Shown here: positions 28,191-37,691 of the stretch, one piece after another | Numbering within the stretch: the first letter of the stretch is position 1 | How the letters are laid out: each line of letters opens with the position of its first letter | NCBI GenBank assembly: GCA_002077065.1 | Contig: NAJO01000009.1 | Coordinates: forward strand, 1,160,032 to 1,224,031 | DNA: 64,000 bases | Direction: 5' to 3' | Origin: Cryoendolithus antarcticus | Lineage: Eukaryota; Ascomycota; Dothideomycetes; Cladosporiales; Cladosporiaceae | Translations under genes and position numbers: made by a program | Notes under the pieces: generated by a model | Told to the model about the DNA's origin: nothing | Seen by the model: the letters and a program-made list of their open reading frames with translations, nothing else | Database searches by the model: none

Positions 28191-30176
28191 TCACCCGAGC
28201 TTTGCTGCAGCACCCTCGACCCTCGCAGTCACATCATCTAAGACAGCGAGCTCCGCGATAGCCTCATCACTGCTCTCCTCTCCTAGCTCACCATTGGCGC
28301 CCAATGCGGCGCCAAACCGTTGTGCTGCCTTCTTGAGAGGCTGCACGAAGTCCGCCATGATACCGCTGCTCTTCCACCATTGTTGGATATTGAGAAGCTG
28401 CCTCATAGGTGGCGCAACAATCAGCGGGTACAGAAAGTTCATGCTCGCCAGGTAGAACGACAGCTTCGCTGCAAAGGTCATGTATGCTGCCGAGACAGGT
28501 GGTGTTAGAAGGTCGGCCTCGACTGAAGGGAAGAGGAAGGGTGAGAGCGACTCCAAGGCCTTTGGTGTCGCGAATATCGATGTCTTCGCTGAGTTTTCAT
28601 CTTCCGAAAACACTGCCTCGAGTGTTTCCCCCTTCATCCAACCCACAGCGCTGACCTTTAGATTCTCAAACGGACAGTGTTCAAGCGTGTCTCGTATGAA
28701 GGCCAGTCTGACTTCGGCGTCCGGTTGTGAGCGCAACACAGTGGTAGTGAGGTAGTGAGCGTGTCCTCGAAGATTCGGCGAAGGACAGTTGGACGACAGC
28801 AGAGCTGTCAGCTGAAGGTATTGATTGAAGTCTTCATCGCTGTCAGGCGAGCCTATATGATTGTACTCGAGACAGAGCAGGCCGAGGGTCAGACAGGCAT
28901 CGATCAGAGCGTATGGCTCTGTGCCGAGAGTACCCGTGCCTGATGCCGGTGGCGAGAGGCAATTTTGTAGAATTGTGAAGTGGGTTGGGAACAGGCTGAT
29001 AAGATCAGTACCTGCGCTAGGCTCAGGTTGGTACAGAACGCTCGCGGCTTGACGACCAGCGTATAGTAGTAATGAGCCGATGCGTGAGAGTGGTATGTCG
29101 GCTGCCGAGTTTGGTGGGTCATCTTCGTCGCTGGTGGTCGTTGGAAGATCTTCGGCAGCCGTAGCTGCTGCGAGGACATCGCTGTCTTCGATCCGTAGGT
29201 CCTTCGCCAGCATGCCTAGTTGCGCGACAGCATCGAATCGGATATGTAGATGCTCCTCGTCCGCGAAACGCGATGTGATGGTGGTGGTATGTGGTATAAC
29301 GCGAGCAGGGTGTAATCTCTCTTGTATACGTGAACACCACGCGAGGCCTGGCGCATCGTCCGAGGCTGGTATGTTCAGCATATACTCCTCAAGTACGTGC
29401 GTCACGAAGGATTGCCATAGCTTCGTTTGTATAGCGCTGTCCTCGGGTGACGCGGAAGACGTTGTATCGGCCTCGGGATCGGCAGCATTGGTCGAGGTCG
29501 CGCTCGACAGAGCTTTCTGCATCGTACCGCTGCTTTTCCGTGATGGCAGAGCAGGTCTCTGAATGCCCTGAACGGACTTCACGAATTGCACAATAGCCAC
29601 GATCATGTCCTCGCGGTGGGTAATCGAGTTCGAGAAGCTTGCCAGGACTGCCTGTAACGTAGTACTCAAGAAGCGCGAAGGGAACTTCGTCCTGATACGC
29701 TTATGCAGAATCGAGAGCATCGATAGCAATGCGATGAACTGGCTGACCTGCAATGGCAGGGCAGGAAACGCCTCCACTGCGTGTGTAGGCTCTGAGCTTG
29801 ACCCTTCTGTGGCTGCAGTTCGAAGTGGCTGCTTCGAAGCGCCTGATTCAGTCTTCTCCAGGCCGTCTTCAGGATCGTCGATAAGACCATAGTCGATCAG
29901 TCGCAAAGATTCAGTGACCTTGAGAATGACCTCGCGCGGGTTGCCCAGACGAGCGATGTCCTGAAGGCACTCGGATGATTTTGGTAAGAGTGGTGCCAGC
30001 AAGTGGACGAGATCCCAGCCGATGTTTGTAGTCAGCGTTTGATCCTGGAGCACTTTGTGGAGGACTGGGAGGTTGTCTTCTGTGAGGTAATGCTCGACGA
30101 TGGTGAGATAGCTAATGTAGTCGGTCTCTGGTGGAAGTGCTTTGATGAGCGGGTTATCGCTCTCGGGAGCGGCCAT
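28191..30176 (-). CDS. Ybp/Alf4/glomulin-type helical-repeat protein
   Basis: Single exon, 661 aa. It is almost entirely alpha-helical and begins YISYLTIVEHYLTEDNLPVL, then IGWDLVHLLAPLLPKSSECL and LGNPREVILKVTESLRLIDY. This resembles the YAP-binding/Alf4/glomulin family (Pfam Kinetochore_Ybp2). Yeast Ybp1 helps Yap1 sense peroxide, Ybp2 also touches the kinetochore, and glomulin inhibits cullin-RING ligases. Which role applies here cannot be read from sequence. A Ser/Asp-rich loop lies around residues 340-360. The gene is divergent from the lysine-rich gene on its right. Confidence 0.6.
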   Translation of the reverse strand: MAAPESDNPLIKALPPETDYISYLTIVEHYLTEDNLPVLHKVLQDQTLTTNIGWDLVHLLAPLLPKSSECLQDIARLGNPREVILKVTESLRLIDYGLIDDPEDGLEKTESGASKQPLRTAATEGSSSEPTHAVEAFPALPLQVSQFIALLSMLSILHKRIRTKFPSRFLSTTLQAVLASFSNSITHREDMIVAIVQFVKSVQGIQRPALPSRKSSGTMQKALSSATSTNAADPEADTTSSASPEDSAIQTKLWQSFVTHVLEEYMLNIPASDDAPGLAWCSRIQERLHPARVIPHTTTITSRFADEEHLHIRFDAVAQLGMLAKDLRIEDSDVLAAATAAEDLPTTTSDEDDPPNSAADIPLSRIGSLLLYAGRQAASVLYQPEPSAGTDLISLFPTHFTILQNCLSPPASGTGTLGTEPYALIDACLTLGLLCLEYNHIGSPDSDEDFNQYLQLTALLSSNCPSPNLRGHAHYLTTTVLRSQPDAEVRLAFIRDTLEHCPFENLKVSAVGWMKGETLEAVFSEDENSAKTSIFATPKALESLSPFLFPSVEADLLTPPVSAAYMTFAAKLSFYLASMNFLYPLIVAPPMRQLLNIQQWWKSSGIMADFVQPLKKAAQRFGAALGANGELGEESSDEAIAELAVLDDVTARVEGAAAKLG

Positions 30177-30543
30177 GACTCGAGGCTGTGCTTGTGAGTA
30201 TCGTTCTCCTTGCTCGACCTTCCGTATTCTCTTGTCGTATTCAATTGCTAATGTTAATCGAGCTCGGTCAGTGTCTGGAATAGACCAGTGTCGACCTGAA
30301 CTACGCGATGACGGTGCTACTCAGACAGCTGACTATCAGTATCCCACGTTCTAGGAGCTATGGTAGCAGGACCCAAGTAAGTCGACGTGCGCTGTATAGT
30401 CATTTGTCTAGTGAACGGAGGGATGCTAAGCCATCTGGGCGTTCACTTCACCTCGGCGCACCTTCCTTGACCGAACGTGCTCCACAGAAAAGTTCTGGCT
30501 GCACCTGCATCCAAACACCTCACTGCACCTCCAATCGCCCAAC
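30177..30543. promoter_or_regulatory. Divergent intergenic promoter region
   Basis: 367 bp between two start codons, with no gene or repeat seen. Confidence 0.4.
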
Positions 30544-31626
30544 ATGGCGCGCAAATCCTCGACTCCCACAACAACCACAACTTCCACCCCCGACACCCGC
30601 ACGGTAGCCGCCTACAGTGCCTCGCAACCTTTGTTCGATAGAATCCGCGCTTCAGTCACAGCTCTAGACGAACAGAAAGCACACCTGATCACAGCTCGCG
30701 TAGTCGTACAGCAAGTGCACGTCAAGCTCCCGAACGGCGACGCTGAGAATAACGGGCTCGTACATGAGACGTACATCGATCGACTGGTGAAAGCATGGAC
30801 GACTACGACGAATAGCTATCTGGGCGTTTTCGAGGAGCTCCTGAAGCTACAGGCGCCTGATGAGGTGCATGGAAAGGTCGCAGGGCCGTTGTTCGAGGAA
30901 TTTGAGGCGCTAAAGGGTAGTGTGGAGAAGGCGAAAGAGGCGGTGCTGGCTTTCAACCCCGCCGCAAATCCGCCCCGCGCTGCGCTTGCAGCAAAGCGCT
31001 TTGCCTCAGCTATGGACGACGGTGACGAATCCACGTCCGAGACATCATCGAAGCGCGCCGACCTCGAAACTCCCAAGCGCATCGAACAGACGCAAACCCC
31101 AAGGCTATCCAAGCGACAGCGCAAGATCCAAGTAGCTCAAGATCGTCCTCCCGGCGTGCGGCCGTGGGAGAAGCCGAATCAGCGTCAAGGACCACGGCAA
31201 CAGCGGTTGGCATTGCGGAAAGCGAAAGAGGCAGCCGCATCGTTCGAGCAGACCGGAGCGAACAACACACCACTCGGAGCTCGACAGGCGGAGCCGCAGG
31301 TGCAGTACGAGGACGTCACAGCCGAGGCGAGCGCGAGGTTGCAGGCGAAAGACGAGGGGAAGAAGGCGAAGAAGCGGAAGAGGGATAGTGTTGGTAGTGG
31401 GGTTTTGGCTGCTGAGGTTGGAGGGGAGGAGAGGGCTGTGCAGATTAGGGATGCGGGGTTGAAGGAGAAGCCTGCGAGGAAGAAGGTGAGAGATGCTGAG
31501 GGCGAGGGTATGAGGGTGGATAGTGTTGACGGCGAGAAGAAGAGCAAGGGGAAGAGGGTGAAGGCAGAGGATGGGGGTGTAGAGGAGGGAAATGAGGTGA
31601 GGAAGAAGAGGAAGAAGGTAGAGTGA
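30544..31626 (+). CDS. Uncharacterised lysine-rich nuclear protein
   Basis: Single exon, 360 aa. I do not recognise a family. Residues 25-150 look like an ordered helical domain (SQPLFDRIRASVTALDEQK, LVKAWTTTTNSYLGVFEELL). Residues 190-230 contain RLSKRQRKIQVAQDRPPGVR and the basic RQQRLALRKAKEAAA. The last 100 residues are dominated by Lys/Arg clusters (KKAKKRKRD, RKKRKKVE), strong nuclear or nucleolar localisation signals. Such a tail is common in ribosome-biogenesis proteins, but that is only a suggestion. The start is the first ATG after a pyrimidine-rich leader. Confidence 0.75.
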   Translation: MARKSSTPTTTTTSTPDTRTVAAYSASQPLFDRIRASVTALDEQKAHLITARVVVQQVHVKLPNGDAENNGLVHETYIDRLVKAWTTTTNSYLGVFEELLKLQAPDEVHGKVAGPLFEEFEALKGSVEKAKEAVLAFNPAANPPRAALAAKRFASAMDDGDESTSETSSKRADLETPKRIEQTQTPRLSKRQRKIQVAQDRPPGVRPWEKPNQRQGPRQQRLALRKAKEAAASFEQTGANNTPLGARQAEPQVQYEDVTAEASARLQAKDEGKKAKKRKRDSVGSGVLAAEVGGEERAVQIRDAGLKEKPARKKVRDAEGEGMRVDSVDGEKKSKGKRVKAEDGGVEEGNEVRKKRKKVE

Positions 31627-32404
31627 TTGAGACCTCCATGGCCCAAGTGGCTTTACGACTCCTTCGAAGTCTCTTCCTCCCCATCCTGATATGGCCGCAA
31701 TTCGCTACCATGGCTGATTTACCGCACTGACCGTTCCGATGCGACACCACGCCGTTCACACGAGCAGCATTCGATACCCACCAGATCAATCATCTCACTT
31801 CAGCAGGTCCGGTTCACGTAGGGGATCTGATAGCGCATTCATCCTTTCCGTGCGGCCATGCGATCCCACGAGTGGATGCTGCTCTCGGCGTCGGCAGAAT
31901 TATTAAGCATAACGCACTGCCGGTGTAGAGCTAGGACCTTTGTGGCATGCCGAGACGCTGCAAAACTGGGCTATCACTCGTTCTTGTAAGTAGCAATGCA
32001 GCAGATCGAGGCACGAAGAAGCTATCGCACAGCAGATATGCTTGGCATCGAGTCGTTCCAGTCCATTCAGTCAAAGTCGCGTCATGATCCGAGAGCGTGT
32101 GTACCTTACGAGATGTCAGTACTATGAACTATGAGACTCTCCACATGTTAACCTCAATCGTATGGACTACTGTCAGACTAGTTGCGTATGTGTATGTCAT
32201 CCTCAATCACCGGGGTGAATTAGGACAGCTCCAATATATGAAATCATCACAAGCATATCGGGCATAGGGGGGATGTATAGTAAGACTTACTCAATGTTTC
32301 TCGAGAGCAGAACCTGGAGTTGGGATTCGAGCCTGATCCTGGCCTTGTTCAACATCGGATACCCAGTCGCTCGTGAATCGAAGATCATGACGCAACGACT
32401 TGTC
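31627..32404. other. Gene-free interval
   Basis: 778 bp between the convergent 3' ends of the lysine-rich gene and the DUF4604 gene. No open frame with family features, no repeat, no tRNA-like B box seen. The length is unusual for a 3'-3' spacer here. Confidence 0.4.
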
Positions 32405-32923
32405 TCAGTCCTCGTCAAAATCCAGCTTGACAGGTTTGCCCTTCTTCTTCGCTTTCTTCGTGGTCTTCTGCTCGCCTTGAGGTTCATTCTCGACTTCCTC
32501 GTCTTGCCCTACGACTTTGGCAGCTTTTCGCTTCTTCGCCACAGCTCCATTGACAGCTTTCACCTGCTTGCCATCACTCGCATTTCTGTTGTCAGGAAGT
32601 GCACCCGACACCTCAGCCTCATCCTTCGCATCTAGCTCTCCAGTGACTGTACCACCAGCAGTCTCATCCGGTGCCTGCACCTTGGTAAGCTCTTCGAGCT
32701 TCTCTTTCGAGACGTGCTCGCCGATTTCGTCTACCACTGTAGGTCCATCGTCGTCGTCGAGGTTCTTAGCTTTCTTCGGGCGAGCCACCTGTCTCTCGTG
32801 TCGGTCTGGGTCGTCATCAGAGCCATAGCCGGTATTCTTGGCGTGAAGACGCTGCAAGAACGGCGGAAGATTGGAGTCGTAGGTTAGGTCTTTGGATTTG
32901 ATCTTGCCGGACATGTTATTCAT
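32405..32923 (-). CDS. DUF4604-like small acidic/lysine-rich protein
   Basis: Single exon, 172 aa from the first ATG (32923). A second ATG three codons on (32914) gives MSGKIKSKDLTYDSNLPPFL, closer to the family's usual start, and may be the real one. The N-terminal signature KDLTYDSNLPPFLQRLHA followed by acidic GYGSDDDPDR and an alternating acidic/lysine-rich tail (KKRKAAK, KKAKKKGKPVKLDFDED) resembles Pfam DUF4604. Function is unknown; the tail suggests a nuclear location. Confidence 0.72.
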   Translation of the reverse strand: MNNMSGKIKSKDLTYDSNLPPFLQRLHAKNTGYGSDDDPDRHERQVARPKKAKNLDDDDGPTVVDEIGEHVSKEKLEELTKVQAPDETAGGTVTGELDAKDEAEVSGALPDNRNASDGKQVKAVNGAVAKKRKAAKVVGQDEEVENEPQGEQKTTKKAKKKGKPVKLDFDED

Positions 32924-33235
32924 GGCGTCCGCGGTACCTGCGAGTGTCCACGCTCACATGCGGATACCAAGTCCATGGTCATAGCTTTCACACATCATGC
33001 TCCTGCGTCTTCGTGGTAATTGAACTGGACCTTTTCGCTTCATGTGGAGTCTAATATCCTGAAGCCTCAGGCATGAGTACCTTATGCCAAGCAACGCCGT
33101 TGACTGCAACAGCGACTTTTTGTTGGTACGTAGAAGCTTCAGGAGGCTAACACTTTCGCGCTACATTGTCCAACCAAGCGCACGCAACCCCAAACACCAA
33201 CGACCCTGAAAACTGCATCTCATTCCACATCCATC
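32924..33235. promoter_or_regulatory. Divergent promoter of DUF4604 gene and yrb1
   Basis: 312 bp between two start codons. No gene or repeat seen. Confidence 0.4.
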
Positions 33236-34017
33236 ATGGCGGACGAAGTGAAGACCACCGAGCCCAAGATGGAGGGGACCTCAACATCCACCCCCTTCGC
33301 TTCCGAAGAGAAGCCAAAGACAGTCACCGAGAAGGCCGCCGAGACCGCAACAGCAGCCAAAGACAACGTGTTCTCCATGTTTGGTGGCGGCGGTGCCAAG
33401 AAAGCCGCCCCCAAAGCCGACGACGACGAGGAGAACGACCGCTCCGGCTCCGCCAAAGCCCAGAAAGCCAAAGAGGCAGCCGAAGGCGGCGACGAGGACG
33501 AGAAAGCCGACGAGGAGGAGGCTGACGTGCACTTCGAGCCTGTTGTCCATCTGACGGAGAAGGTGAACACGGCTACGAACGAAGAGCTGGAGGAGCAGAC
33601 TTTCAAGATGAGGGCGAAGTTGTTCAAGTTCGATCGTGAGAGCAGGGAGTGGAAGGAGAGGGGCACGGGGGATGTGAGGTTGTTGAAGCATCGGGAGAAT
33701 GGGAAGACGAGGTTGGTTATGCGGCGGGATAAGACGCTGAAGGTTTGCGCGAATCATTATGGTATGCTGTGTATCCTTTTGTGGGAAGGTATCACGTTGC
33801 TGACCACAGTCTAGTCGTACCCGACATGAAGCTCTCGCCCAACGTCGGCAGTGATCGTAGCTGGGTGTGGAATGCTGCTGCTGATGTGTCAGAGGGCGAG
33901 CCAGAGGCTCAGACGCTCGCCATCCGCTTCGGCAACTCGGAGAATGCCAACCTGTTCAAGGATGCCTTCATCAAGGCGCAGTCGGAGAACGAGGCGCTCT
34001 TCAGCAAGACGTCGTAG
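33236..34017 (+). CDS. yrb1: Ran-binding protein 1 (Yrb1/RanBP1)
   Basis: Exons 33236-33761 and 33815-34017 give 242 aa. The intron is 53 nt (GTATGC...GCTGAC...CTAG). After an acidic, Ala/Lys-rich N-terminus with an FSMFGGGG segment, the Ran-binding domain starts at about residue 100: [65 protein letters not shown]. It ends with [20 protein letters not shown] and [12 protein letters not shown]. RanBP1 binds Ran-GTP in the cytoplasm and helps RanGAP release cargo after export. The N-terminal extension is longer than in yeast Yrb1 (201 aa). Confidence 0.92.
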
Positions 34018-34846
34018 GCTAGACGTCATCATCTGGCATGTCACCCTCAACATTTAGCGGGTGAAGGAGTTACGAAGATGCCACGGGCTATTGAGACAAA
34101 ATATCGCGACCATAACACTGCGAGTCAATCCTCCACGCCCACTCAGCACGATCAGGCTGCACAACCCCGCCATCAGTGCTGCCGGCCCATGAGCGCTCCG
34201 GCCGCTCCACACACCCTATGCACTGCACCGCCTCACGAAACCCACATCACGCATCAGCACCAGCGTTAGCATAGCACTGTCTTCGCCGCCACCTCGATCC
34301 GGCGGCGTACCCTTAGATAGATACTGAGGCGGAGCATATGAAGCTCTGCCCTTCGTCGCCCTGTTCCCATGACATTCGACTCACTTTATCGATGATCAGG
34401 TCCCTTGCCTCAAGAGACGCTTCCAAGGAACGCTTCAGTGAGCTTTGCTCTCACGGCGCATCAAAGCTCGAGTGAGCCTGTGTACTCTTTACCACAGCAT
34501 ATGTCATGCAGGGACTCCGTGTTAGCACATGCTTCGAACGCTGCAGCCTGTAGTTCCTTTATTGTCTTATTAGAGCGACCATCACTCAGTACACAATATG
34601 CCAGTACCAGCCCCCACGTTCTGAAGCTCGGCCTTACATACCTCCCACCATAGTTTGACCTCGTCGACACCACAAGCACTCTAAGCCCACCCATACACCA
34701 TATCACTTCCTCAGCAAGATCTCTTACCGACCAATTGACTCTGCTACTGGACGCGACCACTTTCCGCTACCAGCGACGACCTCACACGCAAGAGCGCCCT
34801 CACCACACGTCTTGCGCCGCGCCCGCTGGCGCACCCTACCAGCACC
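34018..34846. other. Gene-free interval before taf14
   Basis: 829 bp with the yrb1 3' end and the taf14 promoter. It is cytosine-rich in places (34100-34260). Short open frames here lack ATG starts or family features. Confidence 0.4.
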
Positions 34847-35704
34847 ATGCCTGACGTGCGATATCCCTGAAACATCCCTCCTCATGGGCCCAAACTGACA
34901 CTCACTGCACAGGTCAAACGCACCGTCCGCGTCATAACGCAACAACGCACCACCGACGAGACACCCGAGCAAGAAGGCTTCCCCATGCGCGCCTGGAACA
35001 TCTCCATCCACCTGCTCACCCCCTCCGGCGACCTCCTCCCCGCAACATGCTACGAGAAAGTCGTGTATCTCCTGCACGAGACCTTTGGCCCCAAACGCAT
35101 GCGACAGACCTTCAAGGAACCGCCGTTCACGATCCACGAGAAGGGATGGGGTGAGTTCGATATGAGTATTCTGCTGCAGCCGGTGGGCGGCAACCGGAAC
35201 GCGGAGCAGACGCTACAGCATGATGTGAATTTTCAGAGTGGGCCGGAGTATGAGAGTACGCATCAAGTCACTTTTAAGAACCCTAAGGGCGCGCTGCTGG
35301 AGGCGTTGAGGGAGAGTGGGACTGTGGGCGATGAAGGGGCTGTGAATGGGAAGGGTGGGGCGGTGGGTGGGACGCCTGGCGCGGGACCGAAGAAAGTCAG
35401 GAAGGCGCAGAGTAAGAGCGTGGATATGGAGAAGCTTGCTGAGGCACTGCCTATGCTTGGGGAGGAGGAGTTGTTGCAGGTTGTGCAGATGGTGCATGAT
35501 AATAAGACGGAGGAGACGTATACTAAAAACGATGTTGAGAGTACGTGTTTGTTCTGTGAGTGTTGGGTGGTGTGTTGAGATTGCAGGCTAACAGTGTGAA
35601 CAGACGGCGAATTCCATGTCGACCTCTACACGCTCCCCGATCCGCTTATCAAGCAGCTATGGGACTTCACGACAAGCAAGGTCGATATGAGCCAAGTCGC
35701 TTAG
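34847..35704 (+). CDS. taf14: Taf14-like YEATS-domain protein
   Basis: Exons 34847-34855, 34913-35540 and 35604-35704 give 245 aa. Exon 1 has only three codons (MPD); the frame, splice signals and ATG all agree. The YEATS domain (about 4-135) shows VKRTVRVITQQR, MRAWNISIHLLTPSGDLLPA, YEKVVYLLHETFG, PPFTIHEKGWGEFDMSI and HDVNFQSGPEYESTHQV. A linker leads to an extraterminal-like C-terminal domain (MEKLAEALPMLGEEELLQVV, then VDLYTLPDPLIKQLWDFTT). Taf14 reads acylated histone H3 and belongs to TFIID, TFIIF, INO80, SWI/SNF and NuA3 complexes. Length matches yeast Taf14 (244 aa). Confidence 0.93.
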
Positions 35705-36829
35705 GACTCTGACTTTTCTCATACGCCTCCCGAAATCTCGATCGGGGTGCGCACCACGCACTCTGCAGCACCGGCGAAGAACTTACGGAGTCGGTATGAC
35801 TCGTTATCTCGACACTCGGTGTGACCAGCTTGAGGAGCGATAACGATCGTCAGGCATGGAGAATACTGAGTCGTAGCATCACGGCAGAGTGACGGCTCGG
35901 CGACTTGATGTATTCATAGGACTTCGTCACAATCTGGTGCCGTGGGGCGGGTACTTCTGGGCGTGCACTTGGGATATGACCAAAAGTCATAGTGGGAGCG
36001 ACGGCGTTCCGGATGAGCTACGAGCCATGGCAACGATCTGCTAGCATTCGGTACTTGGAAGTATGACTTTATTGACCTCTCACCTTCCTCCCTCCAGATA
36101 ATCGTGGAACACTGATACGTTGACACCTGCGATAGTGTCTCGTGAGGCCGCCGAATCGCTGGAAGAGACTGTAGCGACTGACGGAGGCAACGGTGGGGAA
36201 CTAACACGATCCTTTCCGGCTACCGCCAGTCTTGGTAACACGTTCAGCCTTCGCAAGCCATGGCGAAACATCGTGGTCAGTTGCTCAATAATTATGGTTC
36301 CCACATTCGCCCCAGGACAGCCGTGCCAACGTTTCGGCAGATTCACGAGGGCTCCGAAGAGCTTGCGCTCACGAATCCTGGCGCCATCATGTATGGCAAC
36401 TCAAATCGGCGCAGATTCAACAAGTGACCAGGCGTGTTCTGCTTTCCCAAGTTCGAATGTGTACCTACATGAGACTCGGATTCGGCGAAGCTTCGGCAGG
36501 TGTAGTAACCATGCAGTGCATACCGAGACAACTCTAGAGCAGAACGTGGCGCTAAGCTAGCTTCAATGCAGACTGCTGACAAAAGACGTACCGATCGAAA
36601 GACCACGATCTTGATCAAGCTGGTGGTGGGAGGGTGCAGGCCGTCCACAGCGGCTGCATCGCCTCTGCCGCAATGTTATAAGGTGTAGCAACGGCAAGTG
36701 CGCCTCGTCAGTTTAGCTTGCTCATTCCCTCCCCGAAGTTCAACACAACGAGGAATCAGACGAGCGGCAAAGTCATATTGTTTACGTTGTCGCTTGATTC
36801 GAGTCGAGCATCCCACCGATCTCAGCATC
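35705..36829. other. 1.1-kb interval with possible gene remnant on the minus strand
   Basis: No intact gene is supported. On the minus strand, about 36400-36082, one frame runs on from a TGA and encodes KLFGALVNLPKRWHGCPGAN followed by VGTIIIEQLTTMF. Cys-Pro-Gly after a basic-aromatic segment is reminiscent of a P450 haem-binding region. Upstream, two other frames stay open for about 60-100 codons and a GTACGT donor is present. A decayed P450-like C-terminus is one reading; a chance frame is another. The plus-strand frame opposite it has no family features. Confidence 0.25.
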
Positions 36830-37453
36830 ATGAGTCGCATTCTCCTGCCCTCCGAAGGCGCTCAAGGCGGCCCGCATAGCAACGACGCCACTGCTACATG
36901 CTTCTGCGGTGCCGTACAGATCCTCTTTGTATGACATGGCATTTGATCTCAGCAATGGGTAATACTGATCATCGAACGCAGCCCACTGAGGCGCCTGGCT
37001 TCGTTGACAGCTTCATCTGCACCTGCTCCGATGGTGATTTCACCTCCTTGCTACAGGAATTCGCAGGCCTCATGCTCATCCTTCAATCTAGACCACAAAA
37101 TCACCGCCTCAATGTTCGCCTCCAACTTTGTCGTTCGAAAAAGCCACACTACCCACGTGCGTGGCAAAGATAAGCTCACCAAATTCGCCCAGTCAAAGAC
37201 AATCGCTAGCGGCAACACAATGGAGAGCAACTTCTGCTCGATTTGCGGCACTTTGATGTATGGCATCTCTTCCGGATTTCCGGGTTTGCTGATCACGCGG
37301 ATTGGCACGATCGACGACTTCAATCTGATGGAGACGAAGATCAAGCCGAGGTTTGAGATGTATATCAAGAGTTGTGTCGCGTGGTGCACGGGCGCGGGGG
37401 AGTCGGGGGTCAGCCAGTTTGAGGGTGCGGGACCGCTGGGGGAGCCTCATTGA
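36830..37453 (+). CDS. GFA/CENP-V-type zinc-binding protein
   Basis: Exons 36830-36928, 36982-37033 and 37092-37453 give 170 aa. The glutathione-dependent formaldehyde-activating (GFA) pattern is visible: CFCGAV near the N-terminus, FICTCSD, HKITASMFASNFVV, then FCSICGTLMYGISSGFPGLL and a final IKPRFEMYIKSCVAWC. In most GFA proteins the second block reads CxCxDC; here splicing gives CTCSDDHK, so the third Cys is Asp. Members bind zinc and are thought to handle small thiol adducts, but substrates are mostly unknown. It converges on the P450 gene 238 bp downstream. Confidence 0.82.
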
Positions 37454-37691
37454 TGACCCGTTGTAATCAATTGAGTGACTGTCTACAAGTATTATATTGG
37501 TGAGATGGCTTGGCCGCCAGGGTAGTATAGGTAATCGCACAGGAGAGCGACTGGTGCAGCACAGGTTTCAAGCTACTGATCCTTTGGTAATCAGAATGCT
37601 ACATGGTTCGCTCGAATCGGTGAGCGCCAGTGTGGTGTTGTCACTGATATCTCCCATCGTTCCGGTGACTACACAGCCTCGTCCGTCGGCA

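Noticed and set aside
36120..36560. 146-codon plus-strand frame
   Set aside because: No family features; lies opposite the doubtful haem-like fragment and has an ordinary shadow composition.
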